From Microcaldota archaeon (GTDB lineage: Archaea; Iainarchaeota; Iainarchaeia; Iainarchaeales; JAGVWC01): 8,164 nt of DNA. Position 1 is the stretch's first letter; each line of letters opens with the position of its first letter. Position numbers and translations under genes: made by a program. Positions 1 through 5,320 of the stretch are shown here, one piece after another. The stretch covers positions 1 to 8,164 of the forward strand of contig JAHJAQ010000017.1 of assembly GCA_018813975.1 (NCBI GenBank), given 5' to 3'. The notes under the pieces are model-generated. The model was not told the DNA's origin and did not search any database. It saw nothing but the letters and a program-made list of their open reading frames with translations.

Positions 1-215
1 ATCCAATCAAGAATTTGTTTTGCAGAGAAAGAATGGTCTAGTCCGATTATTTGGGCGGATTGCAGTAAGCGTTCGGCATGGTCCATGGCAAAAAAAGGTT
101 TTTTACGGCGAACACGAATGGATTCGTACACCCCAAAACCATAAGAGAACTCGATGTGCGAAATAGGTAAAACCGCTTTTTCAGGGGGAATAAAAAGACC
201 GTTTCGAATGAACAT
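1..215 (-). CDS. Class IV PLP-dependent aminotransferase, N-terminal part (branched-chain / D-amino-acid transaminase family)
   Basis: The first 71 residues are visible; the gene continues beyond the left edge. They read as the N-terminal domain of fold-type IV aminotransferases (IlvE, D-amino-acid transaminase and ADC lyase). The signs are an NG near residue 5, a 'P-x-x-x-A-V-L-P-I-S' strand, then YGFGVYESIRV (residues 25-35), and the helix DHAERLLQSA (45-54), whose Arg-Leu is a family hallmark. Family enzymes move an amino group between an amino acid and a 2-oxo acid using pyridoxal phosphate in the cytosol. The PLP lysine lies in the missing part, so substrate cannot be assigned. The ATG at 215 is supported by a TATA-like box 26-33 bases upstream (241-248), which implies a leaderless mRNA. 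The family call is firm; the choice of subfamily is open. Confidence 0.85.
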   Translation of the reverse strand, partial: MFIRNGLFIPPEKAVLPISHIEFSYGFGVYESIRVRRKKPFFAMDHAERLLQSAQIIGLDHSFSAKQILDW

Positions 216-240
216 ATAACACAATAATACTAGAGAGAAA

Positions 241-248
241 ATTTAAAA
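241..248 (-). promoter_or_regulatory. TATA-like box for the aminotransferase gene
   Basis: On the minus strand this reads TTTTAAAT, 26-33 bases before the ATG at 215. That is the archaeal spacing expected if transcription starts at or next to the start codon. It sits back-to-back with the box at 277-284 that serves the opposite strand. Confidence 0.55.
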
Positions 249-276
249 GCCCTTCAAAAAAAACAAAATCGAAGGA

Positions 277-284
277 TTAAAATA
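277..284 (+). promoter_or_regulatory. TATA-like box for the 104-residue membrane protein
   Basis: TTAAAATA lies 26-33 bases before the ATG at 310. No Shine-Dalgarno-like purine run precedes that ATG, so a leaderless message is the simplest reading. Confidence 0.5.
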
Positions 285-309
285 CTAGAAAAAGCCTATT
301 ACAAGTATT

Positions 310-624
310 ATGGTCGATATAACAGGCTGGTTGTTTATTGGCTGGGCATTAGGCTTAGTGGGCGCTTTATTCGGCGTGGCCTCTGTTTACTATATTCGAA
401 AATCCTATCATAACATGAAAGGCGGAAAGCTGGGAAGAGCCATGAAAAAAATCGGTTGGGCCACTATTTTCGTGATTTTTGGCATGCTCAATTTGGCATT
501 AACTTCTAGTCGAATCATTCCACACAACGATGTTACCAGCATTACAAGCGGCGCATTGGCGTTATTGGCGGGTGTTTTCTTTTTTTGGGGGTATAAAGAA
601 CTACACTATTTAACAGCACCCTAA
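310..624 (+). CDS. Small three-helix membrane protein, function unknown
   Basis: I do not recognise this 104-residue protein. It has three hydrophobic segments at about residues 5-29, 47-66 and 76-95, with short ends. The only strongly basic loop (residues 30-47, RKSYHNMKGG and LGRAMKK) joins helices 1 and 2. By the positive-inside rule this places that loop in the cytoplasm and the N-terminus outside. There are no cysteines and no charged residues deep in the helices to suggest an enzyme or channel. It stands alone, divergent from the aminotransferase, and the next gene begins 80 bases later with its own promoter. The coding call rests on the clean membrane pattern and the well-spaced TATA box. 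Confidence 0.75.
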   Translation: MVDITGWLFIGWALGLVGALFGVASVYYIRKSYHNMKGGKLGRAMKKIGWATIFVIFGMLNLALTSSRIIPHNDVTSITSGALALLAGVFFFWGYKELHYLTAP

Positions 625-654
625 AAAAAAAAGCTTTAAAACCCGACCACAAAC

Positions 655-663
655 ATTAAATAA
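655..663 (+). promoter_or_regulatory. TATA-like box for the gene starting at 704
   Basis: ATTAAATAA lies 41-49 bases before the GTG start. This would put transcription start near 685 and give a short leader that contains the purine-rich ribosome site at 693-698. Confidence 0.4.
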
Positions 664-692
664 TTCTCTTATAGTATTACATTATAGATAAA

Positions 693-698
693 GAGGGG
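693..698 (+). promoter_or_regulatory. Ribosome binding site deciding the GTG start at 704
   Basis: GAGGGG lies 5 bases before the GTG at 704 and is the best Shine-Dalgarno-like stretch in this gap. It supports the GTG over internal ATGs such as the one at codon 23. Confidence 0.5.
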
Positions 699-703
699 TT
701 AGC

Positions 704-1330
704 GTGAGTTTTAGAGACTGGCTCAAAAAACCAAAACGCGAGTTTTCCAGGGTAGAATTGCAACAACAAATGGAAAAAGCTATTATTCCAGACCACGCCC
801 GCTCTCACACCGCAGTAATTGCACTAACAGGACCCGTTAAAAAGCCCCAACAAAAACCCCAGCGACGACCCGTCATTGTAATTCCAAGCGAAAAAAACGT
901 TTTTTTTGTAGAATCCAGTTTCAAACTACCCCCTACTTTTATTTTAAATGGATATGCGCGGTCAGGAGAGATTAAACGAAACATGCGCACCACGCTAAAC
1001 AATGAAACCATTATGATTAATAGTATTCAAAGCGCGTTCAAACAAGTAGGCAAACTAGGAGAAGGCCAAAAAGGAAGCTTGGAAATAACCACTAATATTG
1101 GATTGGATGTTCCCGATCTCTCGGAACTAGAATTCTCGTTTAAAACCAAAAAACCAAAACGAAAAAAAAGAAAAAAAGCTAAAACCAAAAAAAGCCGAAA
1201 AACTCCTAAAACAATTCCAGTTCCCAAACCAATCGAAACTCCGATTATAGAACCAGCGCTTGATATTGAAGGGATTGTCAAAGACCTTGCACCAGAAGAC
1301 AAAAACGAACCTACAAGGCCAACCCCATAA
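704..1330 (+). CDS. Basic-tailed protein with a probable EF-Tu-domain-2-like beta-barrel
   Basis: This 208-residue protein has three parts. Residues 1-60 are polar and basic with a Pro/Gln/Lys-rich linker at 45-55. Residues 64-137 look like the domain-2 barrel of translation GTPases (EF-Tu, EF-1A, IF2): VFFVESSFKLP, then GYARSGEIKRNM (83-94, matching the G-R-V-x-S-G-x-I-K-x-G-D turn), INSIQ (105-109), and LGEGQKGSLEI (118-128, matching the A-x-x-G-x-x-G-L-x-L turn). Residues 148-170 are almost all Lys/Arg/Thr, followed by a Pro/Glu-rich acidic end. There is no GTPase domain: no P-loop and no NKxD. The barrel is my reading by eye and has not been tested by a profile search. If correct, a cytosolic RNA- or ribosome-binding role is plausible, since the tail resembles nucleic-acid-binding extensions. 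It starts with GTG behind GAGGGG. It is followed by the tRNA gene on the same strand. Confidence 0.7.
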   Translation: MSFRDWLKKPKREFSRVELQQQMEKAIIPDHARSHTAVIALTGPVKKPQQKPQRRPVIVIPSEKNVFFVESSFKLPPTFILNGYARSGEIKRNMRTTLNNETIMINSIQSAFKQVGKLGEGQKGSLEITTNIGLDVPDLSELEFSFKTKKPKRKKRKKAKTKKSRKTPKTIPVPKPIETPIIEPALDIEGIVKDLAPEDKNEPTRPTP

Positions 1331-1331
1331 C

Positions 1332-1340
1332 TTTATTTAT
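1332..1340 (+). promoter_or_regulatory. TATA-like box for tRNA-Leu
   Basis: TTTATTTAT lies 32-40 bases before the first tRNA base. It overlaps the region immediately after the stop codon of the upstream gene. A second A/T stretch at 1360-1365 (TTTAAA) is too close to the tRNA to act as its box. Confidence 0.45.
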
Positions 1341-1371
1341 GCTTCTTTTCCCAAACTTCTTTAAAACACAA

Positions 1372-1497
1372 GCAGGGATAGCGAAGCGGTTAAACGCGCT
1401 GGACTCAAGCGGCTTTTTGCCAAAAAGCCGGCAAAAAAGCAAGCCGTAGTGATCCAGTCACTTAGTGTGTTCGGAGGTTCGAATCCTCCTCCCTGCA
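1372..1497 (+). tRNA. tRNA-Leu (anticodon CAA) with a 42-base intron
   Basis: All cloverleaf parts are visible. The acceptor stem GCAGGGA (1372-1378) pairs perfectly with TCCCTGC (1490-1496), with A1497 as discriminator. The D-stem is GCG/CGC. The anticodon stem CTGGA (1399-1403) pairs with TCCAG (1453-1457). The long variable arm (1458-1472) contains CAC/GTG. The T-arm is GGAGG-TTCGAAT-CCTCC (1473-1489). The long variable arm and A discriminator fit leucine. Removing 1410-1451 gives the 7-base loop CTCAAGA with anticodon CAA at 1406-1408, which reads UUG. The 3' CCA is not encoded and must be added by the nucleotidyltransferase. The identity rests on the anticodon and the type II shape. Confidence 0.95.
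1410..1451 (+). other. Intron of tRNA-Leu, inserted between positions 37 and 38
   Basis: The insertion follows G37 (1409) and ends before base 38 (A1452), the commonest archaeal intron site. CGGCTT (1410-1415) pairs with AAGCCG (1441-1446). Inside it, TTTGCC (1416-1421) pairs with GGCAAA (1430-1435), leaving an 8-base loop and a 5-base bulge. The two splice bulges fit the 3-4-3 bulge-helix-bulge layout (AG|C and TG|A). However, only two of the four central pairs (C1404-G1449 and T1405-A1448) are sound. If the central helix forms, its fourth position uses G1446, so the C1410-G1446 pair has to open. Confidence 0.85.
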
Positions 1498-1502
1498 TTT
1501 TT
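1498..1502 (+). terminator. Oligo-T stretch directly after tRNA-Leu
   Basis: Five T residues follow the discriminator base at once, within ATTTTTATTT. Archaeal RNA polymerase stops at such T-runs without a hairpin. The convergent FAD synthase gene ends only 20 bases past the tRNA, which makes efficient termination useful here. Confidence 0.4.
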
Positions 1503-1517
1503 ATTTGCTCAAAAAAA

Positions 1518-1970
1518 TCAGTAGCGATTCTTAATTCTGTTTTTGATATGGTGTGATTTGAAAAAGCGCGATTTAAAAGCAGGCAAACGAACAATGCGCA
1601 CGGGAATAGTATTGTCTTTTAAGTATTGAACCAGTTTTTTTCTGCCCGGCCATTGGTCATAGCCCAGTGCAATGGTTTCTGGATTGAATTTTTTAATAAT
1701 ATCAAAAAAATTAGAGCGCTGTCCCAAAACCGCCTTATCCACTTCTTTTAGGGATTGCACTACGAGCAAACGGGTTTTTTCATTGTTAACGGGCTTTTTT
1801 TTCTTGAAAAAAAGAACATTTGCGTCTCGCGCCACAATAACCACGAGCTTTTTGCCTTGTTTGCGGGCATTCCCCAAATAATACAAGTGGCCAGGATGAA
1901 GCAAATCAAAGGTTCCAAACGCCAGTACAAGACCTTTAACGGATTTTTTTGTTTTAGAACGTATGGTCAT
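1518..1970 (-). CDS. ribL: Archaeal FAD synthase (FMN adenylyltransferase, RibL family)
   Basis: This 150-residue protein belongs to the cytidylyltransferase-like superfamily. It should transfer AMP from ATP to FMN to make FAD in the cytosol, as known for the archaeal RibL family, which is about this long. Visible motifs are GTFDLLHPGH (19-28, holding the HxGH ATP site H25-H28), VIVARD (44-49), KPVNNEKTRLLVVQSLKEVDKAV (59-81, the family's second conserved helix) and LGYDQ (102-106). The C-terminal segment after RLP (128-130) normally carries a Ser/Thr-rich 'SSSKII' stretch that binds triphosphate; here it reads KSHHIKNRI (138-146), so this site has diverged. Related glycerol-3-phosphate cytidylyltransferases share the fold, but LGYDQ and the RLP tail favour FAD synthase. 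The gene is convergent with tRNA-Leu. A TATA-like box 26-33 bases before the ATG supports the start. Confidence 0.88.
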   Translation of the reverse strand: MTIRSKTKKSVKGLVLAFGTFDLLHPGHLYYLGNARKQGKKLVVIVARDANVLFFKKKKPVNNEKTRLLVVQSLKEVDKAVLGQRSNFFDIIKKFNPETIALGYDQWPGRKKLVQYLKDNTIPVRIVRLPAFKSRFFKSHHIKNRIKNRY

Positions 1971-1995
1971 ACTGTATCAAAGAAAGATGCGATGC

Positions 1996-2003
1996 TTTAA
2001 AAT
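1996..2003 (-). promoter_or_regulatory. TATA-like box for FAD synthase
   Basis: On the minus strand this reads ATTTTAAA, 26-33 bases before the ATG at 1970. It lies in the 39-base gap after the stop codon of the 180-residue gene on the same strand. The FAD synthase therefore probably has its own start of transcription rather than depending on its neighbour. Confidence 0.5.
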
Positions 2004-2009
2004 AAGTGC

Positions 2010-2552
2010 TTAAAAGCGATTGATTTTTTCAATTAATGCCTTTAGTTTTCTGTATTCAGCACCATGTTTTACCATTTCTCGTGCAGGATTTTCCGGAACA
2101 AGGATATCTTGGGCCATTCCATGTGCTTTTTGTTCCGGACTTAAAGGGTAAATCGCATCTTCAGCAGGACTGGGTTTAGGAACCTTTTTTTCACGCAAAA
2201 GTTTTTTAGCAAGTTCACTAACTTGAGGTTCTTTATCCCTTCTTGCAGATATAAGACGACGGCTTTTTCTATCAAGTAAAAGTGCCACTCGTTGGGTTAC
2301 ACCAATTTGAATGGAGAGCTTTCGAATAAAGCCATGCAATTGTCGCATTCTTATTGGCGTTTGAGCAATCCGAGGATTTAAGCGTGGAAGCTCAGATTCC
2401 ATTCTTAAAGGTGCTTGAAAGCCAGCTAATCTTTTTTGAACTGCTCGGACACGTGCTTGGAGTTGTTGTGGAGTGATTGTTCTGCGAGTAACTTGTCGTT
2501 TAGAACCTAAAATTCGTCCAGAGCCCGGAATAATCCTTCTTGTTATAGCCAT
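2010..2552 (-). CDS. Basic, probably helical protein, function unknown
   Basis: I do not recognise this 180-residue protein. It has no cysteine or tryptophan and no membrane segment, and it is rich in Arg, Lys, Gln and Leu. Residues 1-25 are a loose Arg-rich leader (MAITRRIIPG, GSKRQVTRR). Residues 28-45 and 68-121 look like amphipathic helices (QLQARVRAVQKRL; RKLSIQIGVTQRVALLLDRKSRRL). A Pro-rich break at 124-136 is followed by a helix near 156-180 ending in KLKALIEKINRF. The composition suggests binding to nucleic acid or to a ribonucleoprotein, but no family motif shows this. It resembles the basic orphan at 6139-6588 in style, not in clear sequence. The ATG at 2552 is well supported by TTTTATA 25-31 bases upstream. 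Confidence 0.75.
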   Translation of the reverse strand: MAITRRIIPGSGRILGSKRQVTRRTITPQQLQARVRAVQKRLAGFQAPLRMESELPRLNPRIAQTPIRMRQLHGFIRKLSIQIGVTQRVALLLDRKSRRLISARRDKEPQVSELAKKLLREKKVPKPSPAEDAIYPLSPEQKAHGMAQDILVPENPAREMVKHGAEYRKLKALIEKINRF

Positions 2553-2576
2553 ATAGATATATGTGAATTATAATGG

Positions 2577-2583
2577 TATAAAA
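2577..2583 (-). promoter_or_regulatory. TATA box for the 180-residue basic protein
   Basis: On the minus strand this reads TTTTATA within GGTTTTATACC, 25-31 bases before the ATG at 2552. It is among the best archaeal TATA matches in the window and again implies a leaderless message. Confidence 0.6.
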
Positions 2584-2614
2584 CCTTTTGGATTGAAAAA
2601 TTGCCTTTCCAAAG

Positions 2615-2644
2615 TTATTTAAAAAAGTAGTCAATTATTTTAAA
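2615..2644 (+). promoter_or_regulatory. Two candidate TATA boxes for tyrS
   Basis: TTATTTAAAAA (2615-2625) and TTATTTTAAA (2635-2644) lie 40-50 and 21-30 bases before the ATG at 2665. The first would give a short leader holding the purine run GGAAGGG (2651-2657), which sits 7 bases before the ATG. The second would make the message almost leaderless. Confidence 0.45.
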
Positions 2645-2664
2645 GGAACAGGAAGGGAAAAAAA

Positions 2665-3630
2665 ATGGATGCGCAAAACAAGCTCGAATTGGTTACACGC
2701 AATACAGTTGAATTGCTCACAGAACAAGAATTCAAGCACTTGTTTGAAACCAAGTCCAAGCCAATTGTATATTGTGGATACGAGCCCTCGGGAGAAATTC
2801 ATTTAGGCCATTTAGTAACCATGCAAAAATTGCTGGACTGCCAGGAAGCAGGTTGTACCGTAAAAGTATTGTTCGCGGATTGGCATGCATGGCTTAACAA
2901 AAAAGGAAACTGGGAAACCATTGAAAAAACCACCAATCAATGGAAAAACGGTTTTAAAGCAGCCGGACTAAATAAAACAGAGTTTGTGACCGGAACTTCT
3001 TTTCAACAAAAAAAAGAGTATTTGAGTGATATGCTAAAGTTATCCATTAAAACCACGATAAATCGTGGGTTAAGATCCATGCAAGAGGTTGCAAGAGACC
3101 CTCAAAACGCGACTATTTCTCAAGCAATTTATCCTTTAATGCAAATCACGGACATGAAATATTTGGGAATTGATTTTGCAGAAGCCGGTTTAGAACAACG
3201 AAAAATTCATGCGTTATCGCGAGAAATTATAAAAGAAATAGAGTATCAAACGGTTTCGTTTGTGCATACTCCCCTAATTAATGCATTGAGTGGACCGGGC
3301 GAAAAAATGTCTTCTAGCAATCCAAACGCCATGATATCAATCCGCGATTCAGTGGAAGAAGTGAATAAAAAAATCAATAAAGCGCATTGCATAGAAGGAA
3401 TAATAGAAAACAATTCTGTTTTGGAAATTGCCCGGCTAATTGTTTTTCCAAAAATAAAATCACTTGAAATTGAACGCCCAGCCAAGTTTGGAGGAAATAT
3501 TTCTTTTTCAAATTATACTGAATTAGAATCGAGTTTTGAAAAAAAAGAATTGCACCCCCAAGACCTCAAACAAAGCATTTCACAAGAACTAAACGCTATT
3601 TTAGAACCAATCCGAAAACAATTCAAATAA
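2665..3630 (+). CDS. tyrS: Tyrosyl-tRNA synthetase, archaeal type
   Basis: This 321-residue class I synthetase attaches tyrosine to tRNA-Tyr in the cytosol. It matches the well-studied Methanocaldococcus jannaschii enzyme along its whole length (about 306 residues there). Visible features are YCGYEPSGEIHLGH (36-49) with the HIGH signature as HLGH and the tyrosine-pocket Tyr at 36; ADWHAWL (71-77); YPLMQITD (156-163), whose Tyr, Gln and Asp line the amino-acid site; LEQRKIHALSRE (176-187); and GEKMSSS (212-218), the KMSKS loop. The C-terminal end (KELHPQDLK to EPIRK, 294-318) is the archaeal anticodon-binding region, without the bacterial S4 domain. All key residues are present and the gene appears intact. 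It is preceded by GGAAGGG and followed, after 83 bases, by a gene with its own upstream A/T box. Confidence 0.97.
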   Translation: MDAQNKLELVTRNTVELLTEQEFKHLFETKSKPIVYCGYEPSGEIHLGHLVTMQKLLDCQEAGCTVKVLFADWHAWLNKKGNWETIEKTTNQWKNGFKAAGLNKTEFVTGTSFQQKKEYLSDMLKLSIKTTINRGLRSMQEVARDPQNATISQAIYPLMQITDMKYLGIDFAEAGLEQRKIHALSREIIKEIEYQTVSFVHTPLINALSGPGEKMSSSNPNAMISIRDSVEEVNKKINKAHCIEGIIENNSVLEIARLIVFPKIKSLEIERPAKFGGNISFSNYTELESSFEKKELHPQDLKQSISQELNAILEPIRKQFK

Positions 3631-3634
3631 CCTG

Positions 3635-3640
3635 TTTTTT
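3635..3640 (+). terminator. Oligo-T stretch after tyrS
   Basis: Six T residues (CTGTTTTTTGGG) begin five bases after the tyrS stop codon. No hairpin is visible, but archaeal termination needs only a T-run, so this is a weak candidate stop for tyrS transcription. Confidence 0.3.
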
Positions 3641-3713
3641 GGGGGAGATTCTGGCGAGCCCGCTCCAATAGAAACAAATAAAAAAACCGAAAACACTATA
3701 CCATAGACCAAAA

Positions 3714-5129
3714 ATGCTCAAACCTTGGATGTTAGTTACTGTTTTAGTGCTGGTACTGCTTCAAACTAGTATTGGCATTGCTGATATAGGGGACCCTGAA
3801 GTCAGTGGAGAATTTTGCGGAGACGGAACCTGTTGTCAATCAGAAGTTCTCCGCCCTGGTGGAGGGGACGGTGATCTTTGTGGTGACTTTGAATATGCTT
3901 GGACTTGCGCAGCAGATTGCCCTGCAGAATGCGGAGATGATCACTGTACACACACTGAAACCTATGCTACCTGTTCTGCGGATTGTTTAGCCACTTGCGG
4001 AAACGATATTTGTGAAAGCCCGGGAGAAAGCATTGCCAATTGTGCAATCGATTGCAGTGTGTGTGGTGATAGAACATGCACTGGAAATGAAACCACAATA
4101 ACTTGTGCAGTAGACTGTGCCCCCCCTATTGACATCGACATAGGAATCATCCCTTATTGCGGCGATACCGCATGCGATTCTGATGAAGACGCTGTCACCT
4201 GCTCAATAGATTGTCCCGCGGTTTGCGGTGACGCTGCTTGTACAACCGGCGAAACACCAGCAGACTGCGCAACAGACTGTGTTGCCGGCTGTGGAAACGG
4301 AATTTGCGAACCAAAAGAAAACTCAATCAGCTGCTCTAACGACTGCGGTTCCCTACAAGAAATAGTTACTTTTGACCAATCCATTTTTGACGAAACAATA
4401 GAACCAGAAAACAGCCAACAAATAAAAAAAGAACTAGACGCCATAGGGCTCACAAATGTTTCAATCGAAAGCATCGAAGCAGCACACAACCGAATATTCC
4501 AAATAGCAAGAGGATTTAACCACCAAAGAAAAGAATCAACCTACAAAGAACCATACTTTGTCACATCAATCACCATTCAAATACAAAACAACACCAACAA
4601 AAACTACACACTAGAATTCATCGAAACAATACCAAAAGAAATCATCCAAACATATTCTCCCACAAACACCCAAAGCCAAAGCCCACTAACAGTCATCCAA
4701 GAAGACCCAGTACTACAATTCCTAATCAACAAACTAGAAGCAGGACACTCCAAAACAATAACCTACACCATCCCCAACACCATCCTAACAAAAGAACAAG
4801 CACAAAACTTTCCAAACCCCATAATAACACAATACCGAGAAATAAGCCAACAAGAACTAACAACCATCGGATGCCAAAAACACGACGAATGCACCCAAAA
4901 AACATGCAACTACAGCAGATGCATCGACCAAGAATGCTACTACCTACCACAACCACCAGGAACAAGCTGCGGACCAGGACAAGAATGCAATCCAAACCAA
5001 ACATGCATCAACAAAAACATCCAACCATACACACCACCAACAAACCTACTCAATTTACCCGCACTCATCTTGATTATTGCAATTATTGTTTTAGCGGTTT
5101 GGATCATAAAAGAATATATTAGAGAATAA
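3714..5129 (+). CDS. Exported membrane-anchored protein with seven CGDxxC...CxxDC repeats
   Basis: This 471-residue protein starts with a signal peptide (hydrophobic core about 6-22). It ends with a membrane helix (about 446-465) and a short KEYIRE tail, so the bulk should lie outside the cell. Seven cysteine repeats follow the signal: 35-69 (longer), 73-91, 95-114, 117-135, 149-167, 171-189 and 193-211. Each has the form CG(D/N)xxC...C..DC, with four Cys and Asp/Asn that could bind calcium. Residues 214-386 form a domain with strands VTSITIQIQNN, EFIETIPKEI, EDPVLQF and AGHSKTITYTI, resembling Ig-like domains of archaeal surface proteins. A second Cys module (387-431, eight Cys) precedes the stalk. 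Six N-glycosylation sequons are visible, such as NET at 125, NYT at 297 and NQT at 428. The target is unknown; adhesion or envelope structure is an inference. The ATG at 3714 is followed at once by the signal peptide. Confidence 0.9.
   Translation: MLKPWMLVTVLVLVLLQTSIGIADIGDPEVSGEFCGDGTCCQSEVLRPGGGDGDLCGDFEYAWTCAADCPAECGDDHCTHTETYATCSADCLATCGNDICESPGESIANCAIDCSVCGDRTCTGNETTITCAVDCAPPIDIDIGIIPYCGDTACDSDEDAVTCSIDCPAVCGDAACTTGETPADCATDCVAGCGNGICEPKENSISCSNDCGSLQEIVTFDQSIFDETIEPENSQQIKKELDAIGLTNVSIESIEAAHNRIFQIARGFNHQRKESTYKEPYFVTSITIQIQNNTNKNYTLEFIETIPKEIIQTYSPTNTQSQSPLTVIQEDPVLQFLINKLEAGHSKTITYTIPNTILTKEQAQNFPNPIITQYREISQQELTTIGCQKHDECTQKTCNYSRCIDQECYYLPQPPGTSCGPGQECNPNQTCINKNIQPYTPPTNLLNLPALILIIAIIVLAVWIIKEYIRE
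3816..4346 (+). repeat. Seven tandem cysteine-repeat units (protein-level repeat)
   Basis: These bases encode the seven CG(D/N)xxC...DC units. Units 2-7 are 19-20 residues long and spaced by 2-3 residues, except for a 13-residue insert rich in Ile and Asp (136-148) between units 4 and 5. The first unit carries an insert rich in Gly and Asp with two extra cysteines. The repeats are not near-identical at DNA level, so they are old duplications rather than a recently expanded array. Confidence 0.85.
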
Positions 5130-5163
5130 AACGGTGTACGGGTTGAAAGGGCAATCGTAACGA

Positions 5164-5171
5164 ATAAAATA
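5164..5171 (+). promoter_or_regulatory. TATA-like box for the 41-residue membrane protein
   Basis: ATAAAATA lies 24-31 bases before the ATG at 5195, with no purine-rich ribosome site between them. The spacing matches the leaderless genes elsewhere in the window and supports the short ORF being real. Confidence 0.5.
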
Positions 5172-5194
5172 GAGTATTTCCTTATCCTATTGGA

Positions 5195-5320
5195 ATGGCT
5201 TCGAGAAAAAAGCGGTTACTTGGATTAAAACTCGTGCTCATGGCGTTGCTGGCTGTATTACTGATCTTGCAATTTAGGCTTGGTTTCTTTTTCACAAGGC
5301 GAGACTGGTTTTGGGAATAA
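5195..5320 (+). CDS. Small one-helix membrane protein (41 residues)
   Basis: The ATG at 5195 opens a 41-residue frame ending at TAA 5318-5320. It begins MASRKKRLLG, which gives a basic cytoplasmic anchor. A hydrophobic helix follows (about residues 8-27, rich in Leu, Val and Ala), then an aromatic, partly basic end (FFFTRRDWFWE). This is the usual build of a small inner-membrane protein with its N-terminus inside. The aromatic tail may lie in the membrane interface. I know no family for it. Support comes from the well-spaced TATA box, the coherent basic-hydrophobic-aromatic order and the otherwise empty gap between 5129 and 5510. Against it are the short length and lack of a homology test. 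It begins 65 bases after the surface-protein gene on the same strand. Confidence 0.6.
   Translation: MASRKKRLLGLKLVLMALLAVLLILQFRLGFFFTRRDWFWE

Noticed and set aside
1027..1302. Hydrophobic minus-strand frame opposite the gene at 704-1330
   Set aside because: Its hydrophobicity is the mirror image of Lys-rich codons (AAA read as TTT) on the other strand; it is a shadow.
1361..1594. 77-codon minus-strand frame over tRNA-Leu
   Set aside because: It overlaps a near-certain tRNA and the end of the FAD synthase gene; it is chance.
1790..1815. T-run/A-run inverted repeat inside the FAD synthase gene
   Set aside because: It encodes the Lys-rich stretch near FFKKKKP on the minus strand; it is low-complexity coding sequence and not a terminator or an element.
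3816..4346. Possible CRISPR-like or DNA tandem array
   Set aside because: The periodicity exists at protein level (about 22 residues) with diverged DNA, inside one continuous reading frame.
4726..5004. Leu/Val/Cys-rich minus-strand frame opposite the surface-protein gene
   Set aside because: It arises from the A+C-rich block read backwards and has no start signal.
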